Part shown: positions 26,713 to 34,894 of the stretch, one piece after another
Position numbering within the stretch: the first letter of the stretch is position 1
Layout of the letters: every line of letters starts with the position of its first letter
Origin: Echinicola soli
GTDB taxonomy: Bacteria; Bacteroidota; Bacteroidia; Cytophagales; Cyclobacteriaceae
Length of the DNA stretch: 64,000 nt
Direction of reading: 5' to 3'
NCBI RefSeq assembly: GCF_006575665.1
Contig: NZ_CP041253.1
Location: 563,501 to 627,500, forward strand
Position numbers and translations under genes: made by a program
The notes under the pieces: generated by a model
The model's database searches: none
Told to the model about the DNA's origin: nothing
What the model saw: only the letters and a program-made list of their open reading frames with translations

Positions 26713-28497
26713 ATGAAATACGCAACTATTAAATATTTTATACTGGGCATTATACTCATCAGTTTTATGCCATCATGTTCGGATGAATTCCTGGATCAAC
26801 CGGCCTTGGGAGCGTTGGGAGACGATGTACTGGCCACCCGTGACGGAGTAAACAAGCTTCTGATCGGAGCTTACGCTGCACTGGACGGACAAGGCGAGGG
26901 AGGCACGGACGCCCTGGGGGGCGGCAACGGCTGGGAAGCCGCTCCTGAAAACTGGATTTACGGAACCGTAGCTGGTGGAGAAGCTTCCAAGGGCAGCTTT
27001 GCCGGTGACCAACCAGCGATTGACCCGATTGTCAACTTCTACTCCAGTCCCTCCAATGGCTTCTTCAACACCAAATGGAAAGCCACTTTTGAGGGAATAA
27101 AAAGGGCAAACAATGTCCTGAAACTAATCCCCAATGTGGAAGAACTGACAGATAGTGAAAGGCAAAATATCGCAGGTCAAGCCAGGTTTCTACGTGGACA
27201 CTTCTACTTTGAGCTTAAGAAGATGTTCAATATGGTACCTTGGATCGATGAAACCACTGAAGACCCCAACCAGCCCAACGACCAGGACATCTGGCCGATG
27301 ATCGAAGCGGATTTTCAGTTTGCCTATGAAAACCTACCGCCTACACAGCCTGAGTTTGCCCGGGCCAATAAATGGGCGGCAGCGGCTTATCTGGGCAAGA
27401 CTTACTTGTACCAGAAAAAATACCAAGAAGCCAATACCGTCTTTAAGGAGGTCATCGAAACCGGTGTCAATCCTGCCGGTACCAAATATGCTTTGCTGGA
27501 CAAATTTGCCGACAACTTCGACGCAGCCAAGGAAAATAACGCAGAGACTATCTTTGATATCCAGATGGTGGCCAATTCAGGCACCGGCACCATCTCCAAT
27601 TCTAACTCGGGAAACATGCTGAATTTCCCATATAACAGCCCGTTCAGGTGCTGCGGCTTTTACCAGCCCACTCAGAATTTGGTCAATTCATTCAAGACAG
27701 ACGCTTCATCGGGTCTTCCCTTCTTGGATAGTTATAACCAAGACCCAGTAAAATCAGACATGGGAATCACCTCCGCCCAGGCTTTTGAACCGTATACCGG
27801 ATCGCTTGACCCGAGGCTGGACTGGACAGTAGGCAGAAGGGGAGTGCCTTACCATGACTGGGGCCATCACCCCGGACAAAGCTGGGTCAGGGACCAAACC
27901 TATGGTGGCCCCTACGCGCCCAAAAAGACCATCTATTGGCAGGCCACCCAAGACCTTTATGCAGACCAAAGCTCTTGGGCTCCGGGCACGGCCATCAATG
28001 TCCATATCATCCGCTATGCTGATGTGATCCTGATGTGTGCCGAAACCGAGGCACAACTGGGCAATCTCACCGAAGCCATGAACCTGGTCAACCAAATCAG
28101 GACTAGGGCCATGAACCCGGATGGTTTTTTAAAGACCTATATCGATGAAAGCACCCCTATGGATGGATTTACCAATACCCCCGCTGCCAATTACACCATT
28201 GAGCCTTATACCGTTGCCCAGTTTGGCAGTCAAGAAGAGGCATTGAAGGCCATTTACTTTGAAAGAAAGCTGGAACTGGCCATGGAAGGCCATCGCTTCT
28301 TTGATTTGGTGAGATGGGGAATCGCCGAGCAAGAGCTGAATGCATACTTTAACTATCAGGGAAGCGTTACCCAAGATGTCAAAGACGGCAACTTCAGTGC
28401 TCCCAAAAACAATTATTACCCCATTCCTCAACGTCAAATCGACCTGAGCGTAAAAGACGGGGAGCCAGTGCTCAAGCAAAATCCAGGCTATAATTAA
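26713..28497 (+). CDS. SusD/RagB-type nutrient-binding lipoprotein
   Basis: A 594-residue surface lipoprotein that caps the SusC barrel and binds the ligand. The lipobox FMPSC puts the lipidated cysteine at about residue 22. The tetratricopeptide-like SusD fold is recognised by GIKRANNVLKLIPN, GQARFLRGHFYFELKKMF near residue 155, the YADVILMCAETEAQLGN motif near 435, and the C-terminal FERKLELAMEGHRFFDLVRWG and YYPIPQRQIDLS. It is translationally close to susC and ends the operon at a strong terminator. The partner enzymes are not adjacent apart from the divergent Gfo/Idh/MocA protein. Confidence 0.95.
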   Translation: MKYATIKYFILGIILISFMPSCSDEFLDQPALGALGDDVLATRDGVNKLLIGAYAALDGQGEGGTDALGGGNGWEAAPENWIYGTVAGGEASKGSFAGDQPAIDPIVNFYSSPSNGFFNTKWKATFEGIKRANNVLKLIPNVEELTDSERQNIAGQARFLRGHFYFELKKMFNMVPWIDETTEDPNQPNDQDIWPMIEADFQFAYENLPPTQPEFARANKWAAAAYLGKTYLYQKKYQEANTVFKEVIETGVNPAGTKYALLDKFADNFDAAKENNAETIFDIQMVANSGTGTISNSNSGNMLNFPYNSPFRCCGFYQPTQNLVNSFKTDASSGLPFLDSYNQDPVKSDMGITSAQAFEPYTGSLDPRLDWTVGRRGVPYHDWGHHPGQSWVRDQTYGGPYAPKKTIYWQATQDLYADQSSWAPGTAINVHIIRYADVILMCAETEAQLGNLTEAMNLVNQIRTRAMNPDGFLKTYIDESTPMDGFTNTPAANYTIEPYTVAQFGSQEEALKAIYFERKLELAMEGHRFFDLVRWGIAEQELNAYFNYQGSVTQDVKDGNFSAPKNNYYPIPQRQIDLSVKDGEPVLKQNPGYN

Positions 28498-28522
28498 GCT
28501 AAAAACAGCTTTCGTTTGTTAC

Positions 28523-28556
28523 AAAAAGGGAGTCCGGTTTGGACTCCCTTTTTATA
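28523..28556 (+). terminator. Rho-independent terminator of the susCD operon
   Basis: AAAAAGGGAGTCC (28523-28535) pairs perfectly with GGACTCCCTTTTT (28541-28553), loop GGTTT. Confidence 0.93.
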
Positions 28557-28692
28557 TTAATTAAATATTAATTGTAAAGATTTGATTTAAACTATTCATA
28601 ACGACACATCTTTATGGACAGGTAAATAAATAACTACTTTTGGTATTCGTACAGCAAACGATAACTTTTTCAACTCCTTGCTTTACTTTTTC

Positions 28693-28724
28693 AAAAAGAC
28701 GCTGATGTGAATCGGCGTCTTTTT
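28693..28724 (+). terminator. Second terminator hairpin, possibly ending a small RNA
   Basis: AAAAAGACGC (28693-28702) pairs with GCGTCTTTTT (28715-28724). It lies 140 bases after the susCD terminator, so it may end a separate short transcript; a TACTTTTG -7-like box is at 28635-28642. Confidence 0.6.
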
Positions 28725-28754
28725 ATTTGCTGTATACTATCATGGAAGCACCTT

Positions 28755-28944
28755 GAACCCAGATTATTCATTAGAAATCATAGTGAGAGTTGAAAGTGCA
28801 AGAAAATCAGTTAGCCTGGAGGCGTGGGCGTAGCATCGCTACGGCTGCACCAAAAACTAAAGCTTAGCGACTGATTTTTAAGCAATTTTAGGTCGCAACA
28901 CTTGTGCGCCGCGACGTAGATAGGCTAATGCATATTTCGGGTTG
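28755..28944. repeat. Dispersed repeat family 1, copy 2 (uninterrupted)
   Basis: It begins with GAACCCAGATTATTCATTAG and ends, inverted, with CTAATGCATATTTCGGGTTG. It shares GCAAGAAAATCAGTTAG, a GTAGCATCGCTACGGC hairpin, AAAACTAAAGC and CTGATTTTTAAGCAATTTTAGGTCG with copy 1, but lacks the MITE-like insertion. A short GTGCGCCGCGACG stretch at about 28903-28917 is extra relative to copy 1. Confidence 0.85.
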
Positions 28945-29004
28945 AATGAAAAAGATCGAGCAGAAAAATCAGGGAGGCAGTGGGCACTAATCAAAGTTGT
29001 TTTA

Positions 29005-29060
29005 GATGGAACGCAGGTAACGCTGATTGGGCAGATTTTCGCTGATTTAATTTTTAAAAT
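29005..29060. repeat. Fragment related to dispersed repeat family 2
   Basis: GGAACGCAGGTAACGCTGAT followed by GGGCAGATTTTCGCTGATTT resembles the ACGCAGAT/GCGCTGATTT part of the family 2 repeat at 39680-39775. A frame reading across it is not considered a gene. Confidence 0.55.
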
Positions 29061-29120
29061 TAGGAAGACAATCATAAAAAACAATTGGAATTTCACCTGT
29101 CCCCTAGAAATATTGCTTGA

Positions 29121-30266
29121 TCACTCCTCCACCAATTCTATTAGATAAAGCGTTTGCCAATCCTCTTCTTGCCCAAAATACGCTTGGTCTTTGGTCGTCA
29201 CCCACTGCCCTTTCTGATTGATAACATTCCCTAAAAGCATACCCTCAGGACAAGGTATATCTGCCAAAAGCTGTCCTTCAATATCAAAGACCTGCACAAA
29301 TTTATCATCAGCCCTAAAAGCTGCCATTCTCCCTTCAAGGGTTTCAAAATCAAACAATGACGTCTCTTCCTCGTCCATTCCTTTCGAGTAAACCGCTAAA
29401 ATCATTTCTCCAAAAAAAATCACTTCCTTTATCCCTCCACCCCTAATGGATCTGTTGACTTCCTCAAATCGATCTGCTTTATCAAAAGGAACGCCTCGAA
29501 GCCTGATGCCATCTGGAACATCCATTTCCACGGTCCGCTTTAGGTGCAGTTCACCATTTTTCTCTTCGTAAATATAAAACTGGTATTCACCATTGAAGTA
29601 CAACAGCCAAACCTTCCCTTTCTTTATTACTGTGGGAAACATCCAGCCATAGTATTTTCCATCCCTATATTTGCTGGTAGCAGGAAAAGGCATCGTACTG
29701 CTGATTTCACCTGTTACAGAATCCTGCACTTCAAGAATGGGACGCTGATAAATCCCTCTCATCATCCCTCCACGATCATCATGACTTATTTCTCCCCGCT
29801 CAGGCCTGTAATATATCAGCTCATCTCCCAATTTAAAATAGGGCTTTCCTGCAAAACCGTTAAGGTAATAGTAATCACCAGGGATTTTGGTTCGGTCGAC
29901 AATATCCCCTTCGTCTCCAAAAGCCAACAGCCCTTTTACAGGTTCGAGAAGACCCAATCGCCCATCTACAAAACCCACCGCCTGCGCCCAAGTAATGGCA
30001 TCTGGACCATCCTTCTTGAGCGACACACTGTCCATCACATTTCCCTTTGTATCAAAAAACAAAAACTCCCAATCCCCATGTCCTCTTGCGAGGTATTCAT
30101 TCCTTTCAGGAGAATAATCAACCAGAATAAAGTTACCCAAATAATCTATACGGATAGAATCTACTATTTCCAGCGCATAATCTTTATGGGAATTCGTCTT
30201 ATCAGAAGTTTTATTACAAGCGATTAAAAACACAGTGACCAAAACCACAAAAAACAGTCTTATCAT
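29121..30266 (-). CDS. Lipoprotein with a probable beta-propeller fold (DUF4221-like)
   Basis: A 381-residue lipoprotein: residues 1-17 are a signal peptide with lipobox FLIAC, lipidated at Cys17. The rest consists of repeated four-stranded units with turns such as YLARGHGDWEFLFFDTKGN, DGPDAITWAQAVG, LLAFGDEGDIVD and FVQVFDIEGQLLADIPCPEG, typical of the six-bladed-propeller lipoproteins of Bacteroidota (DUF4221-like). Function is unknown. The LEIVDSI sequence near residue 32 is matched by the pseudogene just upstream (LEIVDSV), so the locus held tandem paralogues. It is a single leftward gene. Confidence 0.75.
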   Translation of the reverse strand: MIRLFFVVLVTVFLIACNKTSDKTNSHKDYALEIVDSIRIDYLGNFILVDYSPERNEYLARGHGDWEFLFFDTKGNVMDSVSLKKDGPDAITWAQAVGFVDGRLGLLEPVKGLLAFGDEGDIVDRTKIPGDYYYLNGFAGKPYFKLGDELIYYRPERGEISHDDRGGMMRGIYQRPILEVQDSVTGEISSTMPFPATSKYRDGKYYGWMFPTVIKKGKVWLLYFNGEYQFYIYEEKNGELHLKRTVEMDVPDGIRLRGVPFDKADRFEEVNRSIRGGGIKEVIFFGEMILAVYSKGMDEEETSLFDFETLEGRMAAFRADDKFVQVFDIEGQLLADIPCPEGMLLGNVINQKGQWVTTKDQAYFGQEEDWQTLYLIELVEE

Positions 30267-30510
30267 AGCAATACAGTTATCACCTTTCCCAACTTACACC
30301 ATCATCCGCACATCTACCAATAAACCTTGTTAATTTAAGTCAAAACAAAAAAACCACCACTGATCAGAATTTGGGTTCTATATGATTTACTATGGGTAAA
30401 CTGAGCGCTAGCGGGCTATGGAGATCGGATAATCATGTGGACGGATGAATTTGGGTGCCCATGCTCCTGATGCAGTCGATAATCATATATGTTTTCCTTG
30501 CCCATGGTCA

Positions 30511-30693
30511 GTACCTACGGCACTGTTAGGATACTGTATCCAATTTCTGTTACCAAGCTAATGCTCCTAACGGAGCATCCCTGCTTACACTTCTGTCGGC
30601 TAAAATAGTGAGAAGGGAGTCCTGGCCAATGCCGCCAAGCATTAAAGCTTGGTAAAATCAGGTTGCCTCCGGGGCACTTTGTGCCGTAGGAAC
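30511..30693. repeat. Palindromic repeat element with nested inverted arms
   Basis: The outer arms GTACCTACGGCAC (30511-30523) and GTGCCGTAGGAAC (30681-30693) are inverted with one mismatch. Inside, TACCAAGCT (30551-30559) is inverted at 30646-30654 (AGCTTGGTA). Small hairpins GCTCCTAACGGAGC and GGGGCACTTTGTGCC also occur. The element can form a long cruciform and cuts off the neighbouring pseudogene. It is non-coding. Confidence 0.7.
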
Positions 30694-31127
30694 AAAACTA
30701 CTCCCCTGATCTATCCGCACAAGTGGGACAGTCCGTGGATAATTTACCCCCTGTATTCCATATAGAACCAAAACCCTTATCCCATTCATGCTGTCATGCG
30801 TCACAATATTACCTTTAGAGATACAAACCAAATTATCCGTTATCGTCATGAACGCCCCGGGATCGTCTCCTACTTTCGTCCAATCATATACTGGTTCACC
30901 TTCCTTTGTAAAACCAATATCCGTGGATGAGCGACATCACAAAAAAAATATTGATCAGGTACCGTTTGAAAGACCAGCTGTTTGGCAATAATATCTTCCA
31001 CTTAAACAGAATCCACGATCTCCAAATGAAAGGCCTGCTTCTCTAAAGTCTCTTTGTTTTCACCATCCCCACCCGCACATCCAAAAAGCGAACACACAAG
31101 AAAAATCAACGGTTTGCTTTTCATCAT
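30658..31127 (-). pseudogene. Decayed propeller lipoprotein, paralogue of the 29121-30266 gene
   Basis: Reading left from the ATG at 31127, the frame encodes a lipoprotein signal (IFLVCSLFGCAGG), then HLEIVDSV, matching LEIVDSI of the intact neighbour, and then hits TAA. The frame continues beyond it (VEDIIAKQLVFQTVPDQYFF) and a shift is needed to reach the next recognisable piece, YDWTKVGDDPGAFMTITDN, a blade-like segment. The last codons (VPTAQSAPEAT) are encoded by the palindromic repeat at 30511-30693. So one stop, at least one frameshift and a truncation by a repeat are present; it is not a functional gene. Confidence 0.75.
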
Positions 31128-31415
31128 CACAAAATAATGTTTCTAAAAAGCTACCTAATAATACAAGCAGTAGCCCAAAAATCAAAGCCTGCTATTCAGG
31201 ACTGCGGCAATTGCATCCCGCAATGCTGTCTGGTCCATCATAAATAAAATGGTTGAACACAGGATTAAGGTTTGTAAAAAGGAGATAACTGTGCCCATCC
31301 CTTGGTTAGTTTCTCTCTTACCTTGATAGCATTGAGACATTCCACCGGGGTATTGACGTTGGCCTATGAGACAGCAGCCAAAAATTTATGCGTAATAATA
31401 TGAATAATTCGTGGA
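31128..31415. other. Degenerate intergenic stretch upstream of the pseudogene
   Basis: No intact gene. A leftward frame at 31265-31363 reads ANVNTPVECLNAIKVREK and ends GWAQLSPFYKP at a stop; it looks like the decayed end of a gene, with NVNTPxE reminiscent of the MobA tail. A hairpin ATTGC/GCAAT lies near 31211-31226. Confidence 0.35.
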
Positions 31416-32375
31416 CTACAATTTCTTTTTGAACAACGAATCCACAAACTCCGTCCTGTTAAAAATCTGCAAATCGGTCATTTTTTCACCTACGCCGATA
31501 TACTTCACTGGAATCTTAAACTGGTCCGAAATCCCGATCACCACACCGCCCTTTGCGGTACCATCGAGCTTAGTAATGGCCAGTGCATTGATTTCGGTTG
31601 CCTTGGTAAACTCCTTGGCTTGGATAAAGGCATTTTGGCCAGTGGATCCGTCCAATACCAGCAAAATTTCGTGTGGGGCATCATCGATAAACTTCTGCAT
31701 CACCCGCTTGATCTTGCTCAGTTCATTCATCAGGTTGACCTTGGTATGCAGCCTTCCCGCCGTGTCCACGATCACGACATCCGCTCCCATGTCCACGCCT
31801 TTTTTCACTGTGTCAAATGCGACCGAGGCCGGATCTGCATTCATGCCATGGGATACCACCGGCACATCCACCCGCTCCCCCCAAAGGATCAGTTGGTCCA
31901 CCGCAGCGGCACGGAAAGTATCTGCAGCACCAAGCACCACGGATTTCCCTGCATTTTTGAACTGATGGGCCAGTTTGCCGATGGTTGTGGTCTTACCGAC
32001 GCCATTTACGCCCACGACCATGATGACATAGGGCTTTTTGTCCTTGGGCAATTCAAAATTGGAAAGGTCCTCTTCGTTGCTTTCTTCCAGGAGTCCGACG
32101 ATCTCTTGGCGAAGGATCTTATCCAATTCGGCCGTATTGACGTATTTGTCACGGGCCACGCGCTCCTCGATGCGCTGGATCACCTTTATGGTGGTATCCA
32201 CGCCGACATCAGAAGTGATCAAAATTTCTTCCAGCTCATCCAAGACTTCATCATCCACCTTGGACTTACCAATGACAGCCTTACCAAGCTTGGAGAAGAG
32301 GTTTTCGCTGGTTTTCTCAAGCCCTTTGTCGAGGCTTTCTTTTTTATCTTTAGAAAAAAATCCAAAAATTCCCAT
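31416..32375 (-). CDS. ftsY: Signal recognition particle receptor FtsY
   Basis: A 319-residue SRP GTPase that docks ribosome-SRP complexes at the membrane. The start MGIFGFFSKDKK (32375) is preferred; one ATG 6 bases upstream is also possible. The N domain is four helices to about residue 95. The G domain shows the P-loop GVNGVGKTTTIGKLA near residue 110, the DTFRAAAVDQL motif, DTAGRLHTK near 192, TKLDGTAKGG near 250 and the closing GVGEKMTDLQIFN. The acidic A domain is absent, as in many Bacteroidota. It is the last gene of the leftward rpmB-rpmG-DUF4295-ftsY cluster. Confidence 0.97.
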   Translation of the reverse strand: MGIFGFFSKDKKESLDKGLEKTSENLFSKLGKAVIGKSKVDDEVLDELEEILITSDVGVDTTIKVIQRIEERVARDKYVNTAELDKILRQEIVGLLEESNEEDLSNFELPKDKKPYVIMVVGVNGVGKTTTIGKLAHQFKNAGKSVVLGAADTFRAAAVDQLILWGERVDVPVVSHGMNADPASVAFDTVKKGVDMGADVVIVDTAGRLHTKVNLMNELSKIKRVMQKFIDDAPHEILLVLDGSTGQNAFIQAKEFTKATEINALAITKLDGTAKGGVVIGISDQFKIPVKYIGVGEKMTDLQIFNRTEFVDSLFKKKL

Positions 32376-32473
32376 AATCATTCACATCTTTGACCCGAAT
32401 ATAATCATAAAATCCCTCCCGAAACCAATCGAGAGGGATTTATCCTTTTTGCATTACGATTTAAGCAAGGCAA

Positions 32474-32626
32474 TTATTTTGCAAGGGTATCCTTCACCTC
32501 AGTGGTAGGTACCATTTCTTCTCTGAAAGTGTACGCACCGGTTTTATCAGACTTCACTGCCTTGATCACCTTAGCGTAAGTTACACCACCTTCTTTTTTC
32601 AGGGTTGCTACTACTTTCTTAGCCAT
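32474..32626 (-). CDS. DUF4295 family small basic protein (50 aa)
   Basis: A 50-residue basic protein starting MAKKVVATLKKEGG and ending VPTTEVKDTLAK. This DUF4295 family is a conserved companion of rpmB, rpmG and ftsY in Bacteroidota and is thought to be ribosome-linked; its function is not established. It lies 52 bases after rpmG and about 100 bases before ftsY on the same strand. No frame shift or other oddity is seen. Confidence 0.9.
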   Translation of the reverse strand: MAKKVVATLKKEGGVTYAKVIKAVKSDKTGAYTFREEMVPTTEVKDTLAK

Positions 32627-32678
32627 ATCTTTTAGGTTTTATGACAGCTTGACAAAGCAAACCGTCTGCTCCTTAAAA

Positions 32679-32861
32679 TTATTTAATTTCTTTATGAACC
32701 GTTACTTTCTTAAGGATTGGGTTGTACTTTTTAAGCTCCAATCGCTCAGTAGTATTCTTACGGTTTTTGGTCGTGATATATCTTGAAGTGCCTGGAACAC
32801 CACTGTTCTTGTGCTCTGTACATTCCAAAATCACTTGAACTCTGTTACCTTTCTTAGCCAT
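32679..32861 (-). CDS. rpmG: 50S ribosomal protein L33
   Basis: A 60-residue L33 protein of the large ribosomal subunit. It starts [18 protein letters not shown] and contains the family signature [23 protein letters not shown]. Only one cysteine remains, so it lacks the zinc-binding CxxC pairs and is the zinc-independent (C-) form. It is co-transcribed between rpmB and the DUF4295 gene. Confidence 0.97.
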   Translation of the reverse strand: MAKKGNRVQVILECTEHKNSGVPGTSRYITTKNRKNTTERLELKKYNPILKKVTVHKEIK

Positions 32862-32892
32862 CGCTCTATCTATTTATTGGATTCGGAAATGA

Positions 32893-33135
32893 TTACTTAA
32901 TGATAATGTGCCCTGCTGCTTGAGCCTCTTTCAAAACAGCGCTGATGCCCTTTTTGTTAATTGTCCTCAACGCTTTTGAAGAAACCTTCAACGTGATCCA
33001 AGCATCTTCCTCTGGCACGTAGAAACTCTTCTTGTGCAGGTTAGGATAAAACTTACGCTTGGTCTTGTTGTTCGCGTGCGATACATTATTACCTACTCGA
33101 GGTCTTTTACCGGTGATGTCACAAACTTTTGCCAT
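32893..33135 (-). CDS. rpmB: 50S ribosomal protein L28
   Basis: An 80-residue L28 protein: the start [21 protein letters not shown] is followed by [15 protein letters not shown] and [14 protein letters not shown], all typical of the family. It is the first gene of the leftward cluster with rpmG, DUF4295 and ftsY, 31 bases ahead of rpmG. Confidence 0.97.
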   Translation of the reverse strand: MAKVCDITGKRPRVGNNVSHANNKTKRKFYPNLHKKSFYVPEEDAWITLKVSSKALRTINKKGISAVLKEAQAAGHIIIK

Positions 33136-33342
33136 GATATATGATCGTAATTTTTAAGACGTTTTTCTAATTGAGTTTGCAAATATCGGAAGTTTTCGGG
33201 AATTACCAAAAGAGCAGCCAAAAATAATTGGCTAAACAATTGGGATTCATCCACCTGACAATAATACCTTACAAACTTTTCCTTAAAACAGGCTTACCGG
33301 GCAACATATTTGCTGCACCTATGGTAAAGCTGGTGTTTTTTC

Positions 33343-33350
33343 TATCTTTG
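33343..33350 (+). promoter_or_regulatory. Probable -7 box of rocD
   Basis: TATCTTTG fits the Bacteroidota TAnnTTTG box, 48 bases before the ATG at 33399. No TTTG at the right -33 distance is seen. Confidence 0.4.
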
Positions 33351-33398
33351 TTAAAGGTAAGAAAGCCCAAATATACGAAAATTTAAAATACTAAGCTC

Positions 33399-34640
33399 AT
33401 GATGGAACCAATAACCTCAAGTCAGCAAGCCATTGAGCTGGAAAACAACTATGGCGCCCACAATTACCACCCACTGCCTGTTGTCCTATCCAGAGGAGAA
33501 GGCGTTTTTATGTGGGATGTGGAAGGTAAAAAATATTATGATTTTCTTTCATCTTATTCCGCAGTAAACCAAGGACACTGCCATCCACGGATTCTCCAGA
33601 CCCTCATCGACCAGGCCGGCACCCTCACACTCACCTCAAGGGCATTCCACAATGACGTGTTGGGACCATTTGAAAAATTCCTCACCGAATATTTCGGCTT
33701 TGACAAGGTATTGCCCATGAATACGGGAGCAGAAGGTGTAGAGACAGCCATCAAGATCGCCAGAAAGTGGGGTTATGAAAAAAAAGGCATTCCCGAAAAC
33801 AAAGGCACCATCATTGTGGCCAAAAATAATTTCCACGGTAGGACCACCACGGTCATCTCTTTTTCCAATGACGAAACAGCCCGAAAAAACTTCGGTCCCT
33901 ACACCCCTGGTTTTATCACCATCCCTCATGATGACATCGACGCTCTTAAGGAAATACTGAATTCCTCCAAGAACATTATCGGCTACTTAGTGGAACCTAT
34001 TCAGGGAGAAGCTGGCGTATATGTCCCTAAGGAAGGCTATCTTAAAGAAGTAGCTGCCACCTGTAAAGAACACGGGGTGCTATTCATCGCCGATGAGATC
34101 CAGACAGGCATTGCCAGGACAGGAAAACTGCTGGCCTGCGACCATGAAAACGTAAAACCCGACATGCTTATATTAGGGAAGGCCATTTCAGGCGGATTCT
34201 ATCCTGTGTCAGCAGTATTGGCAGATGACCACATCATGGAAGTCATCCAACCGGGACAACACGGTTCCACTTTCGGGGGGAATCCACTAGGTGCCAAAGT
34301 AGCCATGACTGCTCTCAATGTGGTCAAGGATGAGAAATTAGCCGAAAACGCTGACAAGCTCGGTAAACTGTTCAGGGAGCGCATGCAGAAGCTGGTGGAC
34401 AAATCCGACCTGGTCAAGCTAGTGCGCGGCAAGGGCTTATTGAACGCCGTCGTCATTAATGACACTGAAGACAGCGACACGGCCTGGAAGCTTTGCCTAG
34501 CACTCAAAGAAAATGGACTTTTGGCAAAACCGACCCATGGAAACATTATCCGTTTTGCTCCACCACTGGTCATCAACGAAGAACAACTTCACGATTGTTG
34601 CGACATTATCGAAAAGACCATATCAAATTTCCAAAAGTAA
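33399..34640 (+). CDS. rocD: Ornithine--oxo-acid aminotransferase
   Basis: A 413-residue PLP-dependent class III aminotransferase that converts ornithine and 2-oxoglutarate to glutamate semialdehyde and glutamate, in arginine/proline breakdown. Family landmarks are [18 protein letters not shown] near residue 19, [19 protein letters not shown] near 107, the [12 protein letters not shown] motif near 197, the PLP-contacting [14 protein letters not shown] near 229, and the Schiff-base lysine in [10 protein letters not shown] near 260. It is monocistronic, divergent from rpmB and ended by a strong terminator. Confidence 0.96.
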   Translation: MMEPITSSQQAIELENNYGAHNYHPLPVVLSRGEGVFMWDVEGKKYYDFLSSYSAVNQGHCHPRILQTLIDQAGTLTLTSRAFHNDVLGPFEKFLTEYFGFDKVLPMNTGAEGVETAIKIARKWGYEKKGIPENKGTIIVAKNNFHGRTTTVISFSNDETARKNFGPYTPGFITIPHDDIDALKEILNSSKNIIGYLVEPIQGEAGVYVPKEGYLKEVAATCKEHGVLFIADEIQTGIARTGKLLACDHENVKPDMLILGKAISGGFYPVSAVLADDHIMEVIQPGQHGSTFGGNPLGAKVAMTALNVVKDEKLAENADKLGKLFRERMQKLVDKSDLVKLVRGKGLLNAVVINDTEDSDTAWKLCLALKENGLLAKPTHGNIIRFAPPLVINEEQLHDCCDIIEKTISNFQK

Positions 34641-34645
34641 ATACC

Positions 34646-34681
34646 AATAAGCCCGGCACTTCACCGGGCTTATTTTTTTAA
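34646..34681 (+). terminator. Rho-independent terminator of rocD
   Basis: AATAAGCCCGG (34646-34656) pairs with CCGGGCTTATT (34664-34674), followed by Ts. Confidence 0.92.
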
Positions 34682-34857
34682 CTTTGTGTCAAGACCTATG
34701 TCCAAAAACGTTGCACCTTCGCGCCTTTATGGCTCTTTTATTTTAAGGTTATTCCAATTTGAGGTCTTTCTGCACGTTTCATAGTTTCGGTGAGGCATTA
34801 TTCATACCACACCATTATATAAGGGCATTCCCGCCAAAAGAGCACCAAGGATTTTAT

Positions 34858-34865
34858 TAACTTTG
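34858..34865 (+). promoter_or_regulatory. Probable -7 box of hemB
   Basis: TAACTTTG fits TAnnTTTG and lies 29 bases before the ATG, predicting a short leader. The -33 element is not clear. Confidence 0.4.
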
Positions 34866-34894
34866 CACTGACCAAAAAGTAAAAGGACACACCT

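Noticed and set aside
28942..29148. A rightward 68-residue frame after the repeat copy
   Set aside because: It lies across two repeat fragments and shows no protein features.
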